Shown here: positions 8,952 to 17,717 of the stretch, one piece after another
Layout: every line of letters starts with the position of its first letter
Numbering within the stretch: the first letter of the stretch is position 1
From: Thalassospira marina
GTDB taxonomy: Bacteria > Pseudomonadota > Alphaproteobacteria > Rhodospirillales > Thalassospiraceae
Length of the DNA stretch: 64,000 nucleotides
NCBI RefSeq assembly: GCF_002844375.1
Contig: NZ_CP024199.1
Span: 3,574,001-3,638,000, forward strand
Direction of reading: 5' to 3'
Position numbers and translations under genes: made by a program
Notes under the pieces: generated by a model
What the model saw: the letters and a program-made list of their open reading frames with translations, nothing else
Databases searched by the model: none
Told to the model about the DNA's origin: nothing

Positions 8952-9728
8952 ATGCATCGTTTCGCCAAACCAAGTGTATTCCTGAAACTGGCCAGTGCCA
9001 TCATGCCCTGGGCCATCGGCATCACGGTGTTGACGCTTGCTGTCGGGCTGTATCTGGCGCTGGTGGTATCCCCGGCTGATTACCAGCAGGGTGATACGGT
9101 GCGCATCATGTATATTCATGTGCCATCTGCCTGGATGGGGCTGTTCTGCTATGTCGGCATGGCGGTTTGTGGCGCCATGAGCCTGATCTGGAAACACCCG
9201 CTGGCTGATATTGCTGCCCGTGCCACCGCCCCGGTTGGCGCAACCTTTACCGCCCTTTGCCTGATTACCGGCTCGCTTTGGGGCGAACCGATGTGGGGCA
9301 CATGGTGGGTATGGGATGCCCGCCTGACATCCATGCTGATCCTGCTGTTTCTGTATCTGGGCTATATGGCGCTGGTAAATGCCTTTGATGATCCCGAACG
9401 CGGCTCAAAGGCGGGTTCGGCCCTGGCGCTGGTCGGTGTAATCAATGTCCCGATCGTCAAGTTTTCCGTTGATTGGTGGAACACCCTGCACCAGCCGGCA
9501 TCGGTTGCGCGCATGGGCGGACCCAGCATTGACCCCAGCATGCTCTGGCCGCTGTTTTTGATCGCGGTCGGGTTTACCGGCTATTACGTCGTTGTGCTGA
9601 TCCTGCGTGTCCGCCTGGAACTGAACGAACGCCGCATTCGCGCGCTGCAGCTTGGCGGTATTGGCAATGAAAGTGCCGATACCCTGCACCCCGCCTATAA
9701 CGCCGAACAGGTCGGAGCCGGAAAATGA
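8952..9728 (+). CDS. ccmC: Heme handling protein CcmC
   Basis: CcmC is the inner-membrane protein that presents heme to the chaperone CcmE. The tryptophan-rich WWD motif is clear (WGTWWVWDARLTSML), flanked by histidines in YIHVPSAWM and WNTLHQPASV that are expected heme ligands. Six transmembrane helices fit the 258 residues. The ATG at 8952 follows AAGGA. Its stop codon overlaps the ccmD start (ATGA). Confidence 0.97.
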   Translation: MHRFAKPSVFLKLASAIMPWAIGITVLTLAVGLYLALVVSPADYQQGDTVRIMYIHVPSAWMGLFCYVGMAVCGAMSLIWKHPLADIAARATAPVGATFTALCLITGSLWGEPMWGTWWVWDARLTSMLILLFLYLGYMALVNAFDDPERGSKAGSALALVGVINVPIVKFSVDWWNTLHQPASVARMGGPSIDPSMLWPLFLIAVGFTGYYVVVLILRVRLELNERRIRALQLGGIGNESADTLHPAYNAEQVGAGK

Positions 9729-9925
9729 GCAGTTTTTTCGAAATGGGAGGTTATGCCGGTTATGTCTGGTCAAGCTATGGCCTTACCACCATCGCCCTGA
9801 TTGTTCTTCTGATGGTCAGCATGCGCGGGTTGAAAAAAAGTCGCCGCGACCTTGCCCATCTTGAAGCCCTGTTAAAATCACGCAGACCCCGGCGCAAAAA
9901 AGCGCAGCCGGGCGCGAAATCCTGA
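9725..9925 (+). CDS. ccmD: Heme exporter small subunit CcmD
   Basis: A 66-residue protein with one transmembrane helix (TTIALIVLLMVSM) and a basic C-terminal tail. The N-terminal MGGYAGYVWSSYGLT segment is typical of CcmD, which holds CcmE to CcmABC. It overlaps ccmC by four bases and ccmE starts 15 bases later, so the three are one translational unit. Size and position make the call safe despite low conservation. Confidence 0.93.
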   Translation: MSSFFEMGGYAGYVWSSYGLTTIALIVLLMVSMRGLKKSRRDLAHLEALLKSRRPRRKKAQPGAKS

Positions 9926-9940
9926 TCGGAGGGTACACGC

Positions 9941-10429
9941 TTGTCCCTGTCACGTGCAAAATCACGCAAACGCCAGCGCATGTATCTGGCCGGTCTGGCC
10001 CTGCTGGCTGCCGCCGGTGCTGCGGCCCTGGGCCTGACGGCCTTTCGTGATTCGGTTGTTTTCTTTTTCAGCCCCACCGAACTGGCCGAACAATCCCCCA
10101 TGGACCCGGATCGCCGCCTGCGTATTGGTGGCCTGGTCGAGGAAGGATCGCTGCAAAAACTTGAAGACGGCAAAACCGTTACCTTTACCGTCACCGACAT
10201 GCAGCATGATGTGCAGGTCGCCTATACCGGCATCCTGCCCGACCTGTTTCGCGAAGGCCAGGGTGTCGTCGCCGAAGGCCACATGAACCCGCAAGGCCAG
10301 TTTGTTGCCCAGGAAGTTCTCGCCAAGCATGACGAAAATTACATGCCCCGCGAAGTGGCCGATGCCCTGAAAAAAAGTGGCCACTGGGAAGAGATCGAAG
10401 AGCAAAATGCCAAAAATATGCGTAATTAA
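9941..10429 (+). CDS. ccmE: Periplasmic heme chaperone CcmE
   Basis: CcmE binds heme covalently and delivers it to CcmF for ligation to apocytochrome c. The heme-binding histidine is in LAKHDENYMP (His130, Tyr134 of this 162-residue protein), matching the HxxxY form. An N-terminal signal anchor (YLAGLALLAAAGAAALGLTAF) precedes an OB-fold with RIGGLVEEGS. The start is TTG at 9941, supported by GGAGGG seven to eight bases upstream and by the lack of a suitable ATG nearby. Confidence 0.97.
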   Translation: MSLSRAKSRKRQRMYLAGLALLAAAGAAALGLTAFRDSVVFFFSPTELAEQSPMDPDRRLRIGGLVEEGSLQKLEDGKTVTFTVTDMQHDVQVAYTGILPDLFREGQGVVAEGHMNPQGQFVAQEVLAKHDENYMPREVADALKKSGHWEEIEEQNAKNMRN

Positions 10430-10577
10430 GCCATATTTTTGAACCATCAGAAATATCGGGGATGTTTCTTGTTGGGGCGGTTTCATTTTTGACGCGTTTT
10501 CAGATAGCATCACCGACCATCGCCAGATGGCAGGGGGAACCCTGTTTTTCTTATGACAGGATGAAGCAACAGACGGC

Positions 10578-12713
10578 ATGATCGCAGAAACCGGACATTT
10601 CGCGCTTATTCTTCTTATGATGCTGGGCTGTTGCCAGGCTATCCTGTTTTCCCCGCTTGGCGTGCTGTTTCGTCGTGGTTCGGTTCAACTTGGCACCACA
10701 TCTCGCCTTCAAACCGCCGGTGGCCCTGCGCTGGGGCATGGTAATGGCGAAAAACCCGGCTTGTGGCGGGCCTTCACCCAGTCGCTGATCGATCCGGCAT
10801 CTTTGCGCCTGTCGCGTTCGGCAACGGCAACAGCGAGCTATCCTGCCCTCAATACCGCACCGGTCTGGCCGCTGCCGCTTCTGATCTGCCTTCTCGCAAT
10901 CGGGGCACAGGGCAGCCTGATTTACAGCTTTATTGTCAGCGATTTCACCCTGCCGCTGGTTGCGCATTACAGCCATTCATCCACACCGGTTCTTTATCGT
11001 ATTGCCGCTGCCATCAGCCCGGATCGCGGCGCAACCCTGCTTTGGATCACGCTAACATCAATCGCCACCATCCTGTTTCTGGTGCAGAACGCGATTTTCA
11101 AAAAGGCCGAAAATCCGCAAACCGTGATTTCGATGATGGGGCTGATCATTGCCCTGCTGGCAGCCAGCGTCCTGATTGATGGCGACCCGTTTGCGCGCAT
11201 CATTGACCCACCACTGGATGGCCAGGGCTTTGACCCGCAATCCCAGGATATCCTTGATATTTTCTATTCGCCGGTCCTGCATGCCGGGTTGGCGGGGCTG
11301 TCGGTTATTTTTGCCGCCACCATCGCCGCCCTGCCGCGTGCGGCCCTGCACCGGTCCTGGGCGGAAATGCTGCGCCCCTGGGCGATCCTGTCCTGGACGC
11401 TGCTGGGTGCCGCAATGATGATCAGCGCCTATCGCGCCTATGCCGAACAAAGCTGGGGCAACTGGTGGTACTGGGATGCATCGGAAAATGCCGTGCTGCT
11501 GCCCTGGCTTCTGGCAACCGCCTTTTTGCACTGCCTTGCCGTTCTGGAAAAAACCGAAGCCCTGAAACCCTGGACCGCCCTTTTGGCTCTTTCGGCTTTT
11601 GGCGCTGGCTGGTTTGGCACCTTCCTTGCCCGGTCCGACCTGTTGGGTCCGCTGCCCGCTGCCCTGCGTGCCAGTGGCGATAATGCGGTTCTTCTAATCG
11701 GGTTCTGCGTGCTGTTTGCCGGGGCCTATTACCTGTTTTCGCGGGTTGCGGGGCATTTGCGCGAAAATGCCGATTTCACACTGGTTTCGCGCGAAAGTGC
11801 GATGTTCATCAACAGCGTGCTGCTTGCCGTTGCCGCTGCCATTGTTATGGTGGGCACGGTTTACCCGCTGTTTTTGCGCTGGCTGGGCGGCACCATCATC
11901 ACCGTTGGCCCACCGTTTTTCGTTCAGGCGCTGATGCCTGTTACCCTTGCCATGCTGCTATTGATGGGGCTATCACCCACACTGCGCTGGCGGGTGGATG
12001 GCGCGGCATCGGTTGGCCGACGCATGAAACTGGCGCTGATCCTGTCTATCATCGTCACCCTGTTTGTCTGGATGCGCCATATCGATGCACCACCCCTGCC
12101 GCTTCTCGGTATCGGGCTGGCCGCCTGGGTGGTGACCGCAGCCCTTGGCGATTTGTGGGAAAAATTGTGGCGCCACCGCGATCACGGCGAAAGCAAATAT
12201 CGCAATATCCAGTTGCTGGGTCCGCGTTATCTGGGCATGTCGCTGGCCCATATCGGCATGGCATTGCTCATTGCCGGGGGGGCGGCCAGCAGCCTGTGGG
12301 AAGAACAATCCGTGCTGTCGGCCCGCACAGGGCAAAGCATCGAAATTGGCCCGTATAATTTGCAATATGAAGGCGTATCCCTGCTGCCGGGCGAAAATTT
12401 TGCCACCCGCAAAGCCAAATTCATTGTTTACCGCAATGCGCAGCCGGTGACCGAACTTTATCCTGAAGTCCGCTACTATCCGATCCGCGGCGTTGAAACC
12501 AAGGAATCCGCCATCTGGCATGGCCGTGATGGCGACCTGCATGTTTCAATCGGCGACCGTGCGGAAGATAGTGGCCGTATTGTTGATGTCCGTTTTCTGC
12601 CCATGATGCCGTGGGTCTGGGCGGGCATGCTGCTTATCCTGCTTGGCGGGGTTATCAATGTGCTGACGCGCATGATCCTGCTTTTCAAGAAGAACGGAGT
12701 TTCCGCCCCATGA
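10578..12713 (+). CDS. ccmF: Cytochrome c heme lyase subunit CcmF
   Basis: CcmF is the large membrane protein that, with CcmH/CcmI, attaches heme from CcmE to apocytochrome c. The WWD domain reads SWGNWWYWDASENAVLLPWL, and the 711 residues contain many hydrophobic helices. The protein is slightly longer than the usual 640-670, partly from an extended loop after the first helix. A G7 homopolymer at 12276-12282 stays in frame here, a useful contrast with the broken LysR gene at 23.9 kb. The stop overlaps the ccmG start (ATGA). Confidence 0.96.
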   Translation: MIAETGHFALILLMMLGCCQAILFSPLGVLFRRGSVQLGTTSRLQTAGGPALGHGNGEKPGLWRAFTQSLIDPASLRLSRSATATASYPALNTAPVWPLPLLICLLAIGAQGSLIYSFIVSDFTLPLVAHYSHSSTPVLYRIAAAISPDRGATLLWITLTSIATILFLVQNAIFKKAENPQTVISMMGLIIALLAASVLIDGDPFARIIDPPLDGQGFDPQSQDILDIFYSPVLHAGLAGLSVIFAATIAALPRAALHRSWAEMLRPWAILSWTLLGAAMMISAYRAYAEQSWGNWWYWDASENAVLLPWLLATAFLHCLAVLEKTEALKPWTALLALSAFGAGWFGTFLARSDLLGPLPAALRASGDNAVLLIGFCVLFAGAYYLFSRVAGHLRENADFTLVSRESAMFINSVLLAVAAAIVMVGTVYPLFLRWLGGTIITVGPPFFVQALMPVTLAMLLLMGLSPTLRWRVDGAASVGRRMKLALILSIIVTLFVWMRHIDAPPLPLLGIGLAAWVVTAALGDLWEKLWRHRDHGESKYRNIQLLGPRYLGMSLAHIGMALLIAGGAASSLWEEQSVLSARTGQSIEIGPYNLQYEGVSLLPGENFATRKAKFIVYRNAQPVTELYPEVRYYPIRGVETKESAIWHGRDGDLHVSIGDRAEDSGRIVDVRFLPMMPWVWAGMLLILLGGVINVLTRMILLFKKNGVSAP

Positions 12714-13249
12714 GGTTCTGGATCGCTGTGATACCGCTGGTGCTGTTTGCTGCACTGGCTGGCATCTTTCTGACCAATATCGGCAAGGACCAGTCCGTCA
12801 TCCCCTCGGCCCTGATCGGCAAGCCTGCCCCCGAATTTTCGCTGCCGCCCCTTCCCGGACGCGACCGGGGCATTTCGCGCGCCGATCTGACCCAGGGTCA
12901 TGTTTCTGTCGTTAATGTGTTTGCTTCCTGGTGCGTGCCCTGCCGCGCTGAACATCCGCTGATCAAACGCCTTGCCGCCGAAGCCGGTGTTCCGGTTTAT
13001 GGCCTGAACTACAAGGAAAAAGACCCGCAGGATGGCGTGAACTGGCTTGATGAACTGGGCGATCCCTATACCGCTGTCGGCATGGATATTTCCGGTCGCA
13101 CCGCAATTGATTTCGGGGTTTACGGCGTTCCAGAAACCTTCATCATCGATGGCGAAGGCAAAATTGCCTACAAACAGGTCGGCCCCATCGATGCAGAAAC
13201 ACTTGAAAATGTCCTGCTGCCGAAAATCAGGGAGTTGAAAAAAGGATGA
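12710..13249 (+). CDS. ccmG: Thiol:disulfide interchange protein CcmG/DsbE
   Basis: This is a membrane-anchored periplasmic thioredoxin that keeps the apocytochrome CXXCH cysteines reduced. One N-terminal helix (FWIAVIPLVLFAALAGIFLTN) is followed by a thioredoxin fold with the active site FASWCVPCRAEHPL and the cis-Pro region GVYGVPETFIID. The ATG at 12710 overlaps the ccmF stop; an open frame continues upstream inside ccmF but is not credible. 179 residues is normal. The stop overlaps the ccmH start. Confidence 0.97.
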   Translation: MRFWIAVIPLVLFAALAGIFLTNIGKDQSVIPSALIGKPAPEFSLPPLPGRDRGISRADLTQGHVSVVNVFASWCVPCRAEHPLIKRLAAEAGVPVYGLNYKEKDPQDGVNWLDELGDPYTAVGMDISGRTAIDFGVYGVPETFIIDGEGKIAYKQVGPIDAETLENVLLPKIRELKKG

Positions 13250-13749
13250 TGCGCCACCTTCGCATAAACGGGCCACTTCTGCTGGCGATGCTGGTCCTGG
13301 TCATGACCCTGTCCTTTTATGCCCGCCCAGCATTTGCCGTGAACCCGGATGAAATGCTGTCTGATCCGGTGCTTGAATCGCGCGCCCGCGTCATCAGCGA
13401 GGAATTGCGCTGCCTGGTTTGTCAAAACCAGTCGATTGATGATTCCGATGCCGACCTTGCCCATGATCTGCGCGTTCTGGTGCGTGAACGCCTGCTGGCA
13501 GGTGACACCAACGATCAGGTGATTGATTATATTGTCGCGCGCTATGGCGATTATGTTCTGCTGAACCCGCCGTTTAAGCCCGACACCTATATTCTGTGGG
13601 CCAGCCCGTTTATCCTGCTTATTCTTGCGACGCTGGCTGTCATCGGGTTTTATCGTCGCAAAAAGCGCGACGGTCGCAATACACCGGCCAACCTGACCGA
13701 TCAGGAACGCAAACGCCTTGATGAAATTCTAAGTCCTTCGGGGGATTAA
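13246..13749 (+). CDS. ccmH: Cytochrome c maturation protein CcmH
   Basis: CcmH is the short thioredoxin-like subunit that reduces or holds apocytochrome c. The redox motif RCLVCQNQSIDDSDADLA is exactly that of the family. A signal sequence (LLLAMLVLVMTLSFYARPAFA) precedes the periplasmic domain, and a C-terminal helix (ILWASPFILLILATLAVIGFY) anchors it. At 167 residues this is the CcmH half only; CcmI is encoded separately just downstream. Start ATG 13246 overlaps the ccmG stop. Confidence 0.97.
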   Translation: MMRHLRINGPLLLAMLVLVMTLSFYARPAFAVNPDEMLSDPVLESRARVISEELRCLVCQNQSIDDSDADLAHDLRVLVRERLLAGDTNDQVIDYIVARYGDYVLLNPPFKPDTYILWASPFILLILATLAVIGFYRRKKRDGRNTPANLTDQERKRLDEILSPSGD

Positions 13750-13756
13750 GCCACCA

Positions 13757-13813
13757 ATGACCGGCATGAAAGACAGCATCGCTAGCACCCTTTCTTCCAC
13801 GGGCAGATCATGA
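13757..13813 (+). CDS. Possible 18-residue leader ORF before ccmI
   Basis: ATG 13757 opens an 18-codon frame (beginning MTGMKDSIAS) whose TGA overlaps the ccmI ATG in the arrangement ATGA, the same coupling seen at five other ccm junctions. It has no convincing ribosome binding site and no recognised homology. It may be chance or a translational-coupling leader. Confidence 0.2.
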   Translation: MTGMKDSIASTLSSTGRS

Positions 13814-14841
13814 TCTGGCTGGGAATTGCGGGACTTTCCGTACTGTCATTCGTTACCGTGTTTTTCACGGCCTTTTGGCGTGGCAAAAATGCTGCCGCGC
13901 CAAATGCCGCATCCCCGACTGTTTCTGGTACATCCTTGCCAGCAACGGCAGGGGATACGCCTGCCAAACCCAAATATCAGATCGGCGATGTCGTTGATGA
14001 TGACGATGACGACGATGATGATTTTGACGACGACCTTGATTACATCGCCTACCGTCCGGCACCGCAAACTGCTGGCACCGCTGCCGTCCCGGTTGCAAAT
14101 CCGTCTGCCAGTCTGACGGTTCCTGCGGAAAACACCGCTGCAGCTGACAACAGCGCAGCCCTGAACGCCAATACAGGCCCTAAGCCCGCCATTTGGGCAG
14201 CCCTTCTGGCGATTGTTCCGGTCATTGCCGCCTTTGGCATTTATATGTGGCAGGGCCACCCGGACATGCCCGCCCGCCCCTATGCCGACCGGGCCAGCGA
14301 ACGCAACATTGCCGCCGCCGCAGCCGCCGCCGTTGATTCCGACGACCCCGATGCCCAAACCGACAAACAGATCCGCCGTTTGCTGGGCCAGATTGTGATT
14401 TCGCTGGAATCCAACCCGCGCAACCTGCAGGGCTGGCTGGTACTGGCGCGCGGGTCCTTGCGCCTTGGTGATATTGACCGCGCTGTTGCCGCCTATCGCC
14501 GGGCCTATGCCCTTTCGGGGCAAAACCCGCTTCTGGCCATTGAATATGCCGATACCCGCATCACCGCCCAGGGCGGCCAGATTGACGAGGTTTCACGCAA
14601 CCTGGTCCTGCATGCTTTGGGACAAATGCCCAACCATCGCCTTAGCCGTTATTATTACGGCGTAATGCTGGAACAGCAGGGGCATTTGATGCAATCGCTG
14701 CATGTCCTGCGTGATCTGGTGCGCGACCTGCCATCGGACGCCCCGCTGCATGCGTCAACCGCGGCTGAAATCGCATCGCTGGAAGCGCAAATAGAAGCCA
14801 GCGAAAACAGCAAAAACAGTACTTCTAACCGCGATAACTAA
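13810..14841 (+). CDS. ccmI: Cytochrome c biogenesis TPR protein CcmI
   Basis: CcmI is the apocytochrome c chaperone subunit of the heme ligation complex. It has an N-terminal helix (IAGLSVLSFVTVFFTAFW), a second helix (PAIWAALLAIVPVIAAFGIYMW) and a C-terminal TPR region including ESNPRNLQGWLVLARGSLRLGDIDRAVAAYRRAYAL and ALGQMPNHRLSRYYYGVML. The loop between the two helices has an unusual acidic run of nine aspartates followed by FDDDLD (13993-14040) and then an Ala/Pro/Thr-rich stretch. It is the last gene of the ccm cluster. Function is clear by position and architecture. Confidence 0.92.
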   Translation: MIWLGIAGLSVLSFVTVFFTAFWRGKNAAAPNAASPTVSGTSLPATAGDTPAKPKYQIGDVVDDDDDDDDDFDDDLDYIAYRPAPQTAGTAAVPVANPSASLTVPAENTAAADNSAALNANTGPKPAIWAALLAIVPVIAAFGIYMWQGHPDMPARPYADRASERNIAAAAAAAVDSDDPDAQTDKQIRRLLGQIVISLESNPRNLQGWLVLARGSLRLGDIDRAVAAYRRAYALSGQNPLLAIEYADTRITAQGGQIDEVSRNLVLHALGQMPNHRLSRYYYGVMLEQQGHLMQSLHVLRDLVRDLPSDAPLHASTAAEIASLEAQIEASENSKNSTSNRDN

Positions 14842-14895
14842 TCGCGCGTAAACCTGATGGCGCTGCCCGGTCGCATTCGCGAGCAGCAAAGGGCT

Positions 14896-15399
14896 TTAAA
14901 GGCCGTTCACCCAGCTTGCGATAAACAGCACCAGCACAATTAGCGCCACCAGCATGCCCAGCGTGCCCCCAATGGCGATGACCCGCATCATCAGGGGCAG
15001 TTCCGCCAGGGCCGCCAGATCCGCGCGTGATGCCGCCTCCTGCCCGTGTCGACTATTGTTATGGCTATCGGGCACCGGCTGATCAGCATGAATGTCCGCA
15101 GCATGTTCCGCATTGCGGTCACCCTGCCCGTAATCACCCGAAACAGGCCGATCTGCGGCCATATCCTTGCCCGCATGGCCCGCCGCCGTGCTCCTGTGAT
15201 GATCGCGCAAATGTCCGTCATAACGGCGCAATGCTTCCTCGCCGCTCATGGCAGGCAAGTTGATACGATCCAGAAAAGTCCCCTCGGGCTGGGTGTTTTG
15301 GGGGGCTGGTCCCTGCCCGCGCGGTTTTCCCGGCGTGGCTGGCGAATGCGGTTCTTTCACGTTACGGGCTCTGGTTAACGGGGTAATAAAACGGGCCAA
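14896..15399 (-). CDS. Hypothetical protein with C-terminal membrane anchor
   Basis: I do not recognise this 167-residue protein. The first 125 residues are polar, rich in His, Asp and Arg, and look disordered (RRYDGHLRDHHRSTAAGHAGKD for example). The end is one strong transmembrane helix (VIAIGGTLGMLVALIVLVLFIASWV) with two or three residues after it, so it would be tail-anchored or a single-pass protein. It is convergent with ccmI, and the transglycosylase gene lies upstream on the same strand. A real gene is supported by the terminal helix and by the spacing to neighbours. The first ATG is uncertain. Confidence 0.55.
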   Translation of the reverse strand: MARFITPLTRARNVKEPHSPATPGKPRGQGPAPQNTQPEGTFLDRINLPAMSGEEALRRYDGHLRDHHRSTAAGHAGKDMAADRPVSGDYGQGDRNAEHAADIHADQPVPDSHNNSRHGQEAASRADLAALAELPLMMRVIAIGGTLGMLVALIVLVLFIASWVNGL

Positions 15400-15411
15400 A
15401 ACCCGGGCGGA

Positions 15412-15451
15412 TAAACAAAACCGCCACTGGCAGGTTTATCGCCAATGACGG
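15412..15451 (-). terminator. Likely terminator of the lytic transglycosylase gene
   Basis: Read on the minus strand, an 11-bp stem (15441-15451 with 15421-15431) has two G-T wobbles and a 9-nt loop and is followed by TTTTG and more T. It lies about 60 bases after the transglycosylase stop. Confidence 0.55.
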
Positions 15452-15509
15452 TTTTTAAAAATAGTTGTTTTGCCGCCCCGCCTGTTACGGCGAAAACCGA
15501 CAAGCGTGC

Positions 15510-17357
15510 TTACTGGACAGATGCCAGCCCATCGGCATCCTGGGACTGGTAAACCGGCCATTTACCTGCCGCCAAACGGTCAAGCGACGGGCGGTCCTGC
15601 CCAAGGCGGGAACGGTACATCCACAGATTTGCCATCACCCGTTCAATAAACAGGCGGGTTTCACGCGACGGAATACTTTCGATGAAATAAAGCGGGTCTT
15701 CGTTATCTTTCAACGCCTTCTGCCAGCGCCCAAGGTTACCGATACCGCCATTATAAGCCGCCATCAATTGCAGGAAGCCGTTATCAACCCCGTCCTGATC
15801 CAGAAGATGGCCGACATATTTTTGCCCCAGGCCAATATTGACTTCCGGTTCATAAAGTTCGGCCCGCTTGGCACCGCGATAGCGGGTATTGCCAATATAG
15901 CTGGCCGTTGCCGGCATCAACTGCATCAGGCCGCGTGCGCCCACATGGCTGCGTGCCTCGGCGTTAAAGCCCGATTCCTGACGCATCAGCGCATAAATCA
16001 GGGCGCGGTCCACGTTATAGCCGCCTTCCGGCACCCATGACGGCACCGGGTACAAGGCATTCACAATCACCTCGCCCGATTTCTGGGCAATGTAATTGCC
16101 AAGGCGCATGGTCAGCGCGGCAAAGCTTTCGGTATCGGCCAGCGACAAAATGGCACGGCGCAGACTGGGATCATTGGAAATGGCCGCCTTGCGCATTTCC
16201 TGTTCGGCTTCGTGACGGTTGCCAATTTGCAGCAAAGCCAGCGCCCGCCGCCCGATCGGATCAAGGCGCAGCTTGTTGGCGCGATCCTGTGTCAGGCTCA
16301 GGCTGTCCCAGTCGAAAACATCATCACGGCCAAGGGCGCGCAATGCCAGCAAACCATAAAACGAACGCGGATATTTCGCCGCACGGTTCAACAGCTTGTC
16401 AGCACGGTCAAACTTGCCCTGGGCCAGGTCAATACGTGCCGCCCAGAAGGCACCGGCAGACCGTGTCCAGCTTGATGCATACTGGTTGGTTGAAACATCG
16501 TCGAACTGCTGGTGGGCTTCGTCAAACTTGTTCAGTCGCCATGCCGTCAGGCCCGCAACCCACAATGCTTCGGGCAGATATTTGCCCGACCGTTTGGCAG
16601 CCTTGGCGGCATGTTTCAGCGCCAGGTCCGGCTTGCCAAAATAATAATAGCCCGATGCAATGGCCGCGCGCGCCTGATCCTGCTCATAGGCATCAAACAG
16701 GTGCTGTGCTTCGCCGCTATCAAGCACGTCCAGCGCACCAGAGGGCCAGCCCGAACGGATACGTGAATGAATACGACGCTTTAAAACCGAAACCCGGCTG
16801 CGCTGTGCGGAAGACAGGCCCTTGTTCGATTTATGGTAATAGGGACGGATATCTTCGTAATCATATCCCGCCCCTTTAAGGAACGAACCCACCGGGCTTT
16901 TCGGCTTTGCCGCCGAACCACGGCGCGTCATCGCCAGTTTGTAAATACGCGGGGCTTCGGGCAGGTCGGCATATTTCGCCAGCCAGTCGCGCAATTCGGC
17001 AAAGCGCGAACGATAGGCCGTGGGGTGCAGATAACGCTGTGCCAGAACATGGCCCATCAACACATCATCAGCCAGGCGCGAAATCAGGTTGTCCGCATCT
17101 TTCCAACGGCCACTTTCCTGCACCTTGAAAATCTGGCGGTAAAGTTCGGCGTCACGACTGGACAGAACAAACGGGATATTCACCGCATCGCTATCTGTCG
17201 ATTCGTCAAGGCCGGGGCTGCTCAGCGCGGCCTGTTCCTGTGCAGCATGCACCACTTTGGGACCAGTCACACATAATGTGGCCAGTGCAAAAACGGTAAA
17301 GCTACGCTTGATCCGCGTTGAAATACGCGAAGTGAACAATGTGCTTGCTTCGATCAA
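15510..17357 (-). CDS. Soluble lytic murein transglycosylase (Slt70-like)
   Basis: This periplasmic enzyme cleaves peptidoglycan between MurNAc and GlcNAc, leaving 1,6-anhydroMurNAc. The C-terminal SLT domain has the catalytic glutamate in YALMRQESGFNAEARS, then GARGLMQLMPATA and MAAYNGGIGNLGRW. The long middle part is an alpha-helical superhelix as in Slt70. The start is uncertain: the frame is open to an ATG at 17477, but TTG 17357 is preceded by AGACAGG and puts a normal signal peptide (SFTVFALATLCVTGPKVVHA) near the N-terminus, while the upstream 40 residues look non-coding. Length would be 615 residues. Confidence 0.88.
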   Translation of the reverse strand: MIEASTLFTSRISTRIKRSFTVFALATLCVTGPKVVHAAQEQAALSSPGLDESTDSDAVNIPFVLSSRDAELYRQIFKVQESGRWKDADNLISRLADDVLMGHVLAQRYLHPTAYRSRFAELRDWLAKYADLPEAPRIYKLAMTRRGSAAKPKSPVGSFLKGAGYDYEDIRPYYHKSNKGLSSAQRSRVSVLKRRIHSRIRSGWPSGALDVLDSGEAQHLFDAYEQDQARAAIASGYYYFGKPDLALKHAAKAAKRSGKYLPEALWVAGLTAWRLNKFDEAHQQFDDVSTNQYASSWTRSAGAFWAARIDLAQGKFDRADKLLNRAAKYPRSFYGLLALRALGRDDVFDWDSLSLTQDRANKLRLDPIGRRALALLQIGNRHEAEQEMRKAAISNDPSLRRAILSLADTESFAALTMRLGNYIAQKSGEVIVNALYPVPSWVPEGGYNVDRALIYALMRQESGFNAEARSHVGARGLMQLMPATASYIGNTRYRGAKRAELYEPEVNIGLGQKYVGHLLDQDGVDNGFLQLMAAYNGGIGNLGRWQKALKDNEDPLYFIESIPSRETRLFIERVMANLWMYRSRLGQDRPSLDRLAAGKWPVYQSQDADGLASVQ

Positions 17358-17717
17358 AACCTGTCTTTCCCCAAACGGACCCCGGTGTAAACGCGGTTTT
17401 TCTAACCCGAAGCAGTTTGTCGTCGCAACCTGTGTAAGCGGTTTTTTCCGCTTTTCTGGCCGCATATATACCAGCAATTCCAGCCCGGACGAAGCATTTT
17501 TATCCTATAATCAGGAAGTTGCCCGACCCAGGGTTGCGTTTGCATAGCAGCCCTGTTCGCCCTGCGAACATCGCCGTTTCTGGCAATTTTCCAAAAACAG
17601 TTATCAAATCATCGCCATGTTAAAGGCCCCGGCAGCTTTTTTACCCGGCGCATTTCGGCCTGAAATAGAAAACGGGGATCACAGGCAGGCATCTTTGCCC
17701 GCCTGCCAAGGGCGCAT

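Noticed and set aside
14839..14846. CGCGAT/ATCGCG pair spanning the ccmI stop, considered as a terminator
   Set aside because: Six base pairs with no T run.
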